From Chara braunii (Eukaryota > Streptophyta > Charophyceae > Charales > Characeae): a DNA stretch of 28,467 nt. Shown here in pieces: positions 9,722 through 19,200 of the stretch. The notes below the pieces were generated by a model. That model worked only from the letters and a program-made list of their open reading frames with translations. It was not told the DNA's origin and made no database searches. The translations under genes and the position numbers were made by a program. Position 1 is the first letter of the stretch. Each line of letters begins with the position of its first letter. The DNA lies in the NCBI GenBank assembly GCA_003427395.1, contig BFEA01000627.1:117871-146337 (forward strand). Reading direction: 5' to 3'.

Positions 9722-11448
9722 TTAGTCCCAGTCAGTGAAAAGTAGAGTGCTTCCCTCAACTTTTGCAATTCTGTTCTCCAAAAGCCATGTTTTTTTGAAT
9801 TTCCGCAGACTCAGTTCTTTTTTGTCCGGTGTTATTAACCTTTGTTGATCTTTTTGTTCTTGGGTCCAGCGTGCTCTTACTTCCGTTTGTATTATGTTTT
9901 TTATTACGGCCCATTTCTCCTCTAGAGATGTCGTTTGTCCCTCTAGAGTGCCCTTGCACCTTGCTTTCCATATTGCCCAGAGTGCTGCTCTCCTCCATAA
10001 GTCTGCCAACAGTAGTGTAGATTCCTCTAGTGCTTCTGTTTCTCGTCCTCCCGTTAGCAAATATACAGAGTTGCTAGGGAGGTTTTGGTTTGTTAACCTT
10101 TGCCAGCTGTTTCTGGTTTTGTTCCACACTTCCTGAGCCTGTTGGCATGTTATTAGGCAATGTACAAGGGATTCTTCTGCTTGGTCGTTACAGACTTTGC
10201 ACATGGACATTTGTTGCTGGGAATCTTGCTGTTTTCTCCTTTTGGCCAACCATTGGTTGACTGGCACCGCCAATACAGAATAAGCCACTGTAGGCTTCTG
10301 ATCCTTACCAGTCTTATATTTGTATACTGGTTCCAAGGAATTTTATTCGCCCAACCTGCGTTTTCTCCCAAGTTTCTTTTCCACCTTTCTGAGATTACTG
10401 GGAGGGGGTCCCTTGTGCAATTGCCCAGTTTGTATCCTATTTTGACTTCATAATCATATATTGGGGTGAGCTTCTTGGCTTTCCCTGAAACACTAGGTAC
10501 CATCCATCCCCATTCCGCTGCGTCTACTTCTAGATCTTTGATGTCTAGGTCTGGTCTGTACAGCCTGGTTCCGCTTATGTCTGTTTGCTTTGCGGGGTTT
10601 GGGTTTCTGTATTTTTTTATTGTACATGCGCGTGCCCTTTTGAGGGTATTGAGGTTTTCTGTTCTCCCTGATTCTATTATTCTGCCTAATGCTACCCAAG
10701 ATTTATGTGTTTCTTCTAGTTCGTAAGCCATGAACGCTGCTTTTCCTTCCTGCCCATCTTTTATTTGGAGCAATTTATACGCTCTGGTTGGGGGGTTTTC
10801 TTCCGAATCAATTTTTGTGGCCCAGTCCCCTATCGCCCAATTTTTTTTGCTTTTCAGGAGGAGAACCCATTTTAATGGTACACTTTCTAGAATTTTTGCT
10901 AACTGTTCCTTCAGATTGTGGGTTCCTTTGAGTTTAGTTCTGAGGTCTTGTTCTGTCAACCATCTGTTATGCTCTGAGTTCCAAATGTGCTCTATTTTCC
11001 ACACTCCCTTGATCATCCACTTCCTCCAATGCTTGCCTTTTGTGTTCAGGGACCATGGTTTATGGTTTTGGTCCGTAAGCAAGGGGTTTCCAAACAGCGG
11101 CTGCCTTAGGACTTCTTCTCTTATTCTTGGTGTTCTTATTTTTTGCGGGAGGCATGTTCTCCAGTGTTTTATTAATGTGGCCCAGTGCTCGCTTGTGGGG
11201 TCCTTGTCTTTTGCCTGTCCTCCCCCCTCTCTTCTTCTTGGGTTCCAGGAAGGATTGAGTAGCCAATGTGTACCCTTCAATGGTTGGGTCTACTTTGAAA
11301 GGAACCAAGTTTCGGATCTGGTGCAGGGCCATCTCGTGCCATGGCAATTCTCTGTTGAAGAGGAGTTTTATTATCCATTTGTGTTGCAGTGCTTGAAATT
11401 GTATCGTGGGGTTTAATATGCCCAGTCCCCCTTGATGCTTGGGCCTGG
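9722..11448 (-). pseudogene. LINE ORF2 3' half (after reverse transcriptase, with zf-RVT)
   Basis: The C-terminal half of a LINE ORF2, read from 11448 down to the stop at 9722. It starts at RPKHQGGLGILNP, equivalent to RRPQEGGLRIIDP of the copy at 1-3 kb. It passes REEVLRQPLFGNP and GVWKIEHIWN (seen there as REEVXRQPLFCNP and GVWQVRHIWE), and ends with a zf-RVT zinc-binding motif, CKVC...HCLITC. Two frameshifts are visible: near 11225-11245, and near 10275-10285 where LQWLI jumps to YSVLAVPVNQWL. The catalytic reverse transcriptase part is absent, so the copy is 5'-truncated. Its truncated end abuts the + strand LINE at 11449. Confidence 0.8.
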
Positions 11449-12420
11449 TAATGTATCAACTCTGAACTCCTTCACTCTCCAAAAAATAAGAGTAATAGGC
11501 ATCTGGGCCATCTGGCCAAAAACCATATTCCAAATGGACACAGTTATCCAAAACCCTGAATTCGACCCAGATGAATGGGCGTGGTCCTCAGCTAACAACA
11601 GATTCTACAAGATTCCCATTCACATTACGCAGTACACAGTCAAAAAGGGGTATAGGATGCTTCTAAAGACCAAGGACCCAGAGCCGGTAATTAAAGAAAG
11701 ATGGAACAAATTACTAGGACAGAGAATGAAACCAATCTCCGACATTCCTTGGCGGAAGTATAAGTCCATACGCCCAGTCAAAATTAGAAGCTTTCAATGG
11801 CTCATCACCTACACTGCTCTCCCAGTGAACACCTGGCTACATGTACGAAGGAAGAATAGCGACCCAAATAGCTCAGAGCAATGTCTGGGGTGTTCAGACA
11901 ACGAACAGGAGGACCGGATACACTGTTTGATAACCTGCAAGTTCGCTACTGACCAGTGGCCGAGCGCCTCAGTCCTGTGGGACCACCATTCCCCTCTTCC
12001 CTTCCTGAACACCCAATCCATCTACTCCTATGGACTAACGTCCCTTCTCAATTTAACAAGTCTGAATGCATCTGGTTTGGATTAATCAGGAAGGTGACAC
12101 TCTAGGCCATATGGAAGGAGAGGTGCAACAGAACCATAGACAAGTCCAGCAATCCGAGTGAACAGGTGTGGGCAACGACGAGATTATTAATGGAGACGGA
12201 GATCCCTTGTCAATGGAAGAAGGTCCAGCTCCAAATTCAGCAGAACCCGGAGAAGCAGCGAGAATTGACAACTAAGTTCAGGAGGGTATGGCTGGTTCAA
12301 GGGAAGATAGCTGATGTTAATGGACTGCAGATAAGATGGAAAGACTGGCACAACTCTACTACCCACCAGGGGACAAGAAGCGTTCACGGGTCTGATCAAC
12401 AAAACTTCAGAGCCACATGA
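11449..12420 (+). pseudogene. LINE ORF2 C-terminal part, second subfamily
   Basis: A 5'-truncated LINE end starting around VSTLNSFTLQK. It has PEFDPDEWAW, IPWRKYKSIRPVKIRSFQWL and the zinc-binding CLGCSDNEQEDRIHCLITC, which parallel the - strand copy (DAAEWGW, IPWNQYTNIRLVRIRSLQWL, CKVCNDQ...HCLITC) but differ at many residues. The frame shifts between about 12000 and 12085. TAG at 12103-12105 replaces the first tryptophan of the ALWAIWK motif of the other copy (a TGG to TAG change). It then runs to a stop at 12418. Its 3' untranslated region and A-rich tail continue to about 12735. Confidence 0.8.
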
Positions 12421-12496
12421 GGTGGTTCAGGGCCACTTCAGTGGCTGTTCTCTGTTCTCCTTGCATTATTGTTTATCTGACAGATTTCCACAGAGA

Positions 12497-12735
12497 GATC
12501 TGAGAGGGAACACAGGGAAAGGCAAGCTGACAGTCAATCCTCCAACAAAATGGAGTAATCAATGCTGATCGGGGACCCTTCGGCCAGACGGAAGGGGGTG
12601 TATGTGTCTGCAATGATGTAATTCTGTTATTCTGACTTGCCGGGGGAATAGGAACCGGACGGACGCTCCCCATAATGGATATGGAGCCGGGAGCATAAGG
12701 ACCTGTGTTTAAAAAAAGAAAGAGAGAAAGAAAGG
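12497..12735 (+). mobile_element. LINE 3' tail with A-rich end; reference copy of the shared tail
   Basis: The sequence from GAGATCTGAGAGG through CATAAGGACCTGTGTTTAAA, ending in an A/G-rich tail at about 12711-12735, is the same tail seen on the - strand at 8341-8585 and 4834-5035. Here it lies in the right place and orientation to be the 3' end of the LINE whose ORF stops at 12420. That links the free-standing copies to this LINE family. Confidence 0.65.
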
Positions 12736-13293
12736 TATCCCAGCAGCCCCGGCCCATGTGACTGAATGGTACACACATGTAACCGTTCGTAAACCCATCA
12801 TGACTCATCACTTGAATCCTGATGAAACCAAATGGATACAATAATGTCGAGGACCAGCCCCTTCAAAAAAAAGAAAAGAAAACAAGCAATGAACCTGTTC
12901 AACATAATCACTTGTCACAGCACTGTCATCCAAGCATTGAATAAATTTACTGAACCAATGCTAACAGCAAATGACAATCCACATGCGAGCAAAGAGAATG
13001 AACCGGAACACAGAGTGGACTCCTAATACTAACAACAAGTCTCAGTGTCTTGAAGTCTCTCTTCACTTCTTCCGAGTCTTCTTCCTCATTTCGGTAACTC
13101 TCACCAATCCTGGCTGAGGTGGACTCTTCTTTCCCGCAAGGAATCTTCTCTCTGAGTTCTCCAGCCTAAGTCAATCCGAACTCTCTCCTTGCCAGACCTC
13201 CCAGAACTCCAGTGCCAAAGGAATGAAGCCTTGACTGACAAATCTCAGTCCCTTGCAGTCTTGGAGTCATCTATTTCAATCCAGTTCTAGCGG

Positions 13294-13503
13294 CCATCCA
13301 CCAGATCAGCTTCTTCCACGCGCAGGCCTCTTCTCTCTCCCAAGTTTGGCTTCAGTCTTTCCTACCGCTTGTTAACAGTTACCGTTTCTGTAACTTCAGC
13401 AACCATCCACCAGGTCAGCTTCTTGCACCCGCAGGCCTCTTCTCTCTCCCAAGCGTGTCTTCAGTATTCCCTATCGCTTGTTAACAGTTACTGTTTCAGT
13501 AAC
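13294..13503 (+). repeat. 109-bp tandem duplication near the intron 3' end
   Basis: Copy one is 13294-13394 and copy two 13403-13503, each beginning CCATCCACCAG and ending CGCTTGTTAACAGTTAC-GTTTC-GTAAC, with a handful of mismatches. A shorter repeat (CAGTTTTAATAACTTC, twice) follows at about 13525-13575, just before the splice acceptor. Confidence 0.75.
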
Positions 13504-13613
13504 ATCTTATCTCTATGGTTGAACAGTTTTAATAACTTCTTAACTTTGTGGTTGGCCAGTTTTAATAACTTCGAGATTTTTATCTTTATGGTTGATGACT
13601 TGACACTGTGCAG

Positions 13614-14039
13614 AAAATTATGGAAACACCACTTGAGAAGAAGAGTGGTTCTAGATATGGACCCACCGCAGGAAGACGATTGATATACTTTCTTGATGAC
13701 CTCAACATGCCAGCTGTTGACAAGTACAACACACAACCAGCAATTGAGCTGGTTCGTCAGTCAATTGATTATAATGGCTGGTTTGACAAGCAGAAGGTTG
13801 TGATGAAAGAGATACTGAGCACGCAATACCTTGCATGCATGAATCCAACAGCTGGGTCATTTACCATTAATCCTCGAATGCAGCGGCATTTTGCCACATT
13901 TGCAGTTCAGATGCCAGCTCGCGATACTCTACTTTCCATCTTCTCAGCAGTAGTTATTGCCCATTTCGCACAAATGGACCCGGACACCATGAAGCTTGGA
14001 CCAAGAGTGGCTGCGGCAACAGTTGAAATTTATGAACAG
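13614..14039 (+). CDS. Dynein heavy chain exon with AAA3 Walker B and sensor region
   Basis: 142 codons, beginning KIMETPLEKKSG directly after an acceptor CAG at 13611-13613. It carries the AAA3 Walker B block LIYFLDDLNMP (the DD pair at 13695-13700), then VDKYNTQPAIELVRQSIDY, the conserved YLACMNPTAGSFTINPRMQRHFATFAVQMP sensor and arginine-rich region in two parts, and the helix ending ATVEIYEQ. The next bases, CAG|GTGTGC at 14039/14040, form a phase-0 donor. The frame stays open to 14103, but those residues (CFQYQRVEPPL) do not resemble the expected continuation of the family, so the exon most likely ends at 14039. Confidence 0.9.
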
Positions 14040-14691
14040 GTGTGCTTCCAGTATCAGAGGGTGGAACCCCCATTGTTGTACATTGCAAGCAATGGTAGGG
14101 TGTAAAAGAGGTGTGTGTGTCTTTGTGTTTGTGCAAGCCATGATACACGACAGGTTCCAAAGTATTATTTGCCATGGTTCAGCAAGGTAGGAAGTTAAGC
14201 TATAATCTACATGGTGTGTAAAGAAGTGCTAGATTCTCCAGTGAACTAGGCAATTCTTTTTTTTTTTCTGTTTTTTTTGAGCCAATGTCATCTTGTCATC
14301 TCCCTCACATAACCTCCTCCTCTTCGTTACTAACAATAAATAGTCAGAAATAAAACAATGAATGAATGAACAAGAAATTCAAGAATCAATTTCCGCATGA
14401 TTCCCCTTACTGCCAGTGCTCTCCTCTATTCCTTTCGCCAGTGTGGAAAGAGCTCTCCTCTAGCCTCCTTTCACTCTCCTCCTCACTTCGTATGGCATCT
14501 AGCTATGGCGGCTCATCCATGCCTAGCACAGATTTTCACGGGACAATGTGACTGTTAATATGCCTGTCCCCTGTCCTCTCACCATAGCCACCCTCCAGAT
14601 GAAGTCCACGTCCAACCGGTACCCCAACAGGGGCCTTCTTAATGCAGTGTCAGCCAGGAAGATGAATCTTATGAACTTGGTTGCCTGACAA

Positions 14692-14882
14692 TTTGTTTGC
14701 CACTCACACACAGAAGAACTCACACACGCCCATACATGCATGAGACAAAGGGGAGGAGGAGACAGAGTCCAACTGCACACAGACCANTTTGTTTGCCACT
14801 CACACACAGAAGAACTCACACACGCCCATACATGCATGAGACAAAGGGGAGGAGGAGACAGAGTCCAACTGCACACAGACCA
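14692..14882. repeat. 96-bp tandem duplication inside the 3' LTR
   Basis: Two units, 14692-14787 and 14788-14882, beginning TTTGTTTGCCACTCACACAC, apparently identical, with a single N at the junction (14787). The same arrangement is in the 5' LTR at 23052-23242. Confidence 0.85.
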
Positions 14883-15453
14883 GAGATAAGCAGCGGAATA
14901 GCAACAATGCACAGACGGGGAGATTACACACAGTGTTTCTTTCTCTCTCTGACACACGCCCAACAACCAATCACAATATGACACTGCGAAGATCACAATT
15001 GGAATATAGCACAGATGATGAGCCAACTCAACTCAATTAACCTCAATTATCATTACAGAGTTCAACCCAATGTCTCGCCACCCCAGTACCACACACTCCA
15101 CTCACTACTCCACTCTCAGAGTCTAGCGCTGCACTAAAACAGCCTCCCAAAGGCCAGCGCCATACACCCAGATGAAGATCATGAACAGCGGTGTGGTCCC
15201 CAGTGCCAATGAGTCACTCTGACGATGAAGAAGGCAGCTATGGCTGCCAGGCTGCTACCGTAGCAGCAGCGCCCACATGTACCCAGCGAAGAGCCTCTGA
15301 ATAGCCCTCCCGAGCGTAGATACCCCCAGAGGGTAGATGCGCTGAGACCAGCTCCAGCTATGGCTGTCTCAGGGAGCCGGCTATGGCTGCCTCACGTAGC
15401 TGAAGTCTCAGGTGCCGCTGTAGACTTTCAGCGCTGCACAACTTGGTTGGCCC

Positions 15454-15823
15454 CTGTGTAGCACATCGAACATGTTCGGAGCTTTTCCGAACATCCGAAC
15501 ATGTTCGGGTGTTCGGCCGAACGTCACCCAAACGTGGTCGGTCGAACATATTCAAAAAAAAAAAAAAAAAAAAACTTTGTTTTTTGGTTTTTGATTTTTA
15601 ACTCGAGTTTGGTTACGAATTTGACTGTACCTCCAAGGCAAAAGTTGTTTGTATTATTATTTTACATAACATATATTTTTTTCAGATTTTTTGGAGAACT
15701 TTTTTTTGTTTTTTTTTGTTTTTTAATATTTTTATGTTCGCGTTCGGAGAGTTTCGGCGCTCGTTCGCGTTCGGTCCCGAACGTTCGGGTTCGGTCACCG
15801 AACCCGAACACGATGCTACACAG
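15454..15823. mobile_element. 370-bp hAT-like MITE inside the 3' LTR
   Basis: The ends are perfect 9-bp terminal inverted repeats, CTGTGTAGC and GCTACACAG, with looser inversion further in. It is flanked by an exact 8-bp direct repeat, GTTGGCCC, at 15446-15453 and 15824-15831. The 5' LTR holds a single GTTGGCCC at 24544-24551, which is the empty site. Eight-bp target duplications are typical of hAT transposons. The interior has an A21 run, T-rich sequence and many CCGAAC/GTTCGG words near both ends, as expected of subterminal transposase-binding repeats. There is no transposase ORF, so it is nonautonomous. Confidence 0.85.
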
Positions 15824-15928
15824 GTTGGCCCCCAACGCTGCACGCGAAAAATGAAAAGCCAAAAGTCCCCAACCGATTTTCCTAAACTCCTTATAGACTT
15901 CCTACTCTAGCCTAGACCTAGACCGGAC

Positions 15929-16083
15929 NNNNNNNNNNNNNNNNNNNNNNNNNNNNNNNNNNNNNNNNNNNNNNNNNNNNNNNNNNNNNNNNNNNNNNNN
16001 NNNNNNNNNNNNNNNNNNNNNNNNNNNNNNNNNNNNNNNNNNNNNNNNNNNNNNNNNNNNNNNNNNNNNNNNNNNNNNNNNNN
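15929..16083. other. Assembly gap (155 Ns) in the 3' LTR
   Basis: Unknown sequence. At the equivalent place the 5' LTR has about 120 bp of resolved sequence preceded by a sequencing-adapter palindrome. Confidence 0.99.
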
Positions 16084-16219
16084 ATCTGTCCCTCACGAAT
16101 TTCCTCACAGGCAGGTCTCTCGGTTAGCCCTCAGCCAAACAAAATTACGAATCTAACCCTCTAGGTTAGTGTACAGCCGCGCCATCAATCTCGGCAGCAG
16201 AAATCAGCAAGTCATTGCA

Positions 16220-16233
16220 GGCTTACCCTCCCC
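16220..16233 (-). other. Candidate polypurine tract
   Basis: On the - strand GGGGAGGGTAAG lies six to two bases before the 3' LTR start. A purine run at this place primes plus-strand DNA synthesis in LTR retrotransposons. Confidence 0.5.
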
Positions 16234-16252
16234 AGGAGCGAGGACCTCCGAG

Positions 16253-19200
16253 CTAGGGGTGCAGACACGGTGAACGGCGAAGGTTACCCTTCTGAGCCGC
16301 TTCATACCGCAGCACAATAAACTTTGCTGTCTTGAGAAGGTCCTTCCTATAATACCACCGACTCTCCGTCGGGGGTTGGAAGGCGAACTTCACAAGATAC
16401 TGCCTGTCGGGGCCAGTGCCCCACTCATCCTCAATGGCCTCCATGTCATATCCCTTACCAGGGATTGGTGGACCCCACTGNGGGGGCCGGTCAGGGAATG
16501 CATCAGCTGGAGTAAAGGGAAGCAGCTTAGATGCATGGAAGACCGGATAGGTACGTAGATGCAGGGGGACGTCAATGGTGTAGGACGGACCAAAGGGATC
16601 AGCCCCTACTGTATCTAACACCTGCCACGGACCCAGGTATCGTGGCAACAGCTTAGGAGAAATATCCTCCTCCCTTGACAACTCTGAACTGGCCATCCAG
16701 ACATAATCACCAGTGCGGATGGGGGAAGGTCTGCGATGGCGATTAGCTTATTCAATCATAGCCTTTTGGGCTTTGAACAAGTTCGCCCGAGCTCTTTCCA
16801 CATCCAGACGATAGCGTCTGGTGAACTCCGTTGTGCCTGGGGTCAGGTTTGTCTTCGCCTTGTCGATGATATCATCGAGAGGCTGACATGGCTCTCGTCC
16901 CCAATGTAGTCGATAGGGACTGAATCCAGTCGAGGAGTGGACAGACATGTTATACACGAGCTGTGCACGAGCGAGATGGAGGTCCCGGTCCTGTTGATCT
17001 GGTGAGATGACAGGATGCAGCAATTGGAACAAGATCTGGTTCATCACTTCAGCCTGACCATTGGCTTCAGGATGACGACCAGAAGTCATATCCAGTCGAG
17101 AGTGTAGGTAGTCCTTACAGTAGGACTGCCACTCATCGCTGCAAAATCGGGGATCTCGATCGCCGACAATAGAAGTGGGCGGTCCATGGTGTGTGACCCA
17201 CCTCTCAGAGAAGGCTGCTCTCACGGCCGGGACCCTCGCTACTTCTGGTAAGGGGATGAACTCTGCGTATTTGGAAAACCTGTCAACGCAGACCATGACC
17301 TGACGCATGCCACGGGGGTTGGTCTTGCCTAAGTCTGTAAAGTCAATAGACACAGACTGAGCAGGACCATCAGGTATGGGTAAGGGCTTGAGCAATCCCA
17401 GAGGAGGTTTCCGCTGAACCTTATTCCTCTGACATAGCTCACAGGTTTCCACATAGCACAGCATATCACTCCGCATCTCCTTCCAGAAGAAGCGCTGCGA
17501 CAGGGCTGCATACGACTTCAAGAACCCAAAGTGTCCACGCGCATCGTGGCACTCTGACATCAGCAGTGTCCTAAGCTGCTAATCCTCAGGAATGCATAAA
17601 TGCTCCTCTCCTCCGCTGTAAGTGTACAGCAGATCTGAACTCATGGCATAGCCAGGTTCAGAATTGGGATCTGCTTGCAGATTCCTGACAATGGGTCCAT
17701 AGGTCAGATCCTGAGGCAGTAAGCAAGTAATGGTCTGACGGACCTCCTCTCCAAAGGAGTAAGTAGAGGAGATCAGTGCAAAAGAATCAGGCCTACGAGA
17801 GAGGGCGTCAGCTACCTTATTGTAGCAGCCCTTCTTGTGCTTCAGTTCAAAGTCAAACAGGTCGATGAACTGAATGTAGCGTGCCAACTGGTCGTTCAAC
17901 TCTCCCTGGGACTTCAACCACTGCAAAGTGGAATGATCATAGAAGATCTTGAAGTGCCTGCCCAGGAGAAAGTGCTTCCAATGTTTTAGGGCAGTGACAA
18001 GAGCATATAGCTCTTTCTCGTAGGTAGAGTCCTGAAGCTTCTGAGTCTTGATCTTCTTACTCATAAACTCGACCGGTCTCAGACCATTCCCATCATCCTG
18101 CTGAAGTACTGCCCCAATGCCATACTGATTGGCGTCAGTGGTCAAGACAAATGGCAAAGTGGGGTCAGGTAGCTTCAGAACAGGGGCACAAGTCAAGGCC
18201 TGTTTGAGTCGTGCAAAGGCCATCTGGCAGTGAAGAGTCCAAAGAAAGGGAGTGTCTTTCTTTGTGAGGTTAGTCAGGGGTGCAACCACTGCAGAAAAGT
18301 TCCTAACGAACTTTCTGTAGTATGAGGCCAAACCCAAGAAGGACCGAACATCTCTCACTGTCTGGGGCTGTGACCAGTCCTGAATAGCAGCAATTTTGGT
18401 TGTTTCAGGGGCCAGACCATCTCCAGGATTACATGACCCAGGTAGATCACAGAGGGAACTCCAAAAGAGTTTCTCTTTGTTGATCTTGTACTGGCTGTCA
18501 CGTAATGACTAAAGAACCAGAGCCAGGTGCTCCGCATGTTCCCTGGTAGTTTTGCTGAATACCAGGATATCATCCAGGTAGACAACCATAAACTTATCCA
18601 GGTAAGGCCTGAAGATGCGGTGCATCTCTATCTGGAACGTGCCAGGTGCATTGCAAAGTCCAAATGGCATAACCAGATACTCATAAGTACCATATCTGGT
18701 TTTGAAGGCTGTCTTGTAGACATCCTCCTCTGCCATCTCAATCTGGTGGTAGCCAGATTTGAGATCGACTTTGCTGAAGATCGTACATCCCTGGACCATG
18801 TCCAGCAGGTCATCGATCCTAGGAAGTGGCTCAGTGCTCTTCCTAGTGATCTTGTTGAGACCCCTGTAGTCAATGCACATCCTGAACTCGCCGTTACCTT
18901 TGGGTACAAAGAGAACAGGTGCACCGAATTCAGATGTGTTGGGTCTGATCCAGCCTTTGCTGGTCAGGGTCTCAAGCTGTTTTCTGAGCTCCTCAAGCTC
19001 AGCAGGGGACATCCTGTAGATGCGGCCCTTGGGAGGGACCGCTCCAGGCAGCAGCTCAATGTGATGCTTGGTTGGCCGGTTGGGTAACCCAAAGGGCTCC
19101 CGCATCAGATCAGCATACTGGTCCACCACCTGCTGTATCTCAGGAGGACAGGAAACAGTGGGAGCATCTGTCTGCTTGACCAGAGCTATAAACAGACGCT

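Larger units (their letters stand above)
6179..13613 (+). other. 7.4-kb dynein intron filled with retrotransposon relics
   Basis: A GT-AG intron (GTACAG at 6179, CTGTGCAG ending at 13613), phase 0, 7,435 bp. It holds a gypsy relic (6470-6862), a minisatellite (7137-7322), retroposon tails (8341-8585, 12497-12735), two LINE 3' halves (9722-12420) and a 109-bp tandem duplication (13294-13503). The stretch 12736-13293 shows no gene; it has an A-rich run near 12866-12885 and pyrimidine-rich sequence after 13040. Confidence 0.8.
3418..14039 (+). other. Axonemal dynein heavy chain gene, internal part (three exons)
   Basis: The host gene of the window. The three exons join in frame (99 + 81 + 142 codons, all phase 0) and read continuously through the dynein AAA3 module. 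Dynein heavy chains are motor ATPases of about 4,500 residues with six AAA modules. The wording around AAA3 (FSNWWKLEWR, FDYYVNTET, GNAGTGKT, YFLDDLNMP, LEKKSG) resembles outer-arm beta-type axonemal chains (the DNAH9/11/17 group) more than cytoplasmic dynein. That subgroup call is from memory of the family and is moderate. The 5' and 3' parts of the gene lie outside the window. Everything between the exons is intron filled with mobile elements. Confidence 0.8.
14667..16219 (-). repeat. 3' LTR of the gypsy element
   Basis: Matches the 5' LTR from TGCAATGACTTGC (at 16219) to the end near TTCATAAGA (14667). It contains an N gap (15929-16083), a private 370-bp MITE (15454-15823) and a 96-bp tandem repeat (14692-14882). 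Relative to the other LTR it keeps 13 bp near 15150 and has an extra TGCCTGACAAT near 14682-14692. Confidence 0.85.

Noticed and set aside
9722-12735. One LINE with a 5' inversion made by twin priming
   Set aside because: Both halves contain the same ORF2 region, including zf-RVT, and differ at many residues. Twin priming gives adjoining, non-overlapping parts of one RNA.
14040-14103. Extension of the dynein exon to 14103
   Set aside because: The residues after EYEQ-like IYEQ do not resemble the family, and a good donor lies at 14040.
14523-14690. - strand coding exon beside the 3' LTR
   Set aside because: The frame looks moderately protein-like (FIRFIFLADTALRRPLLGY) but I recognise no family, no splice sites were evident, and it continues into LTR repeats.
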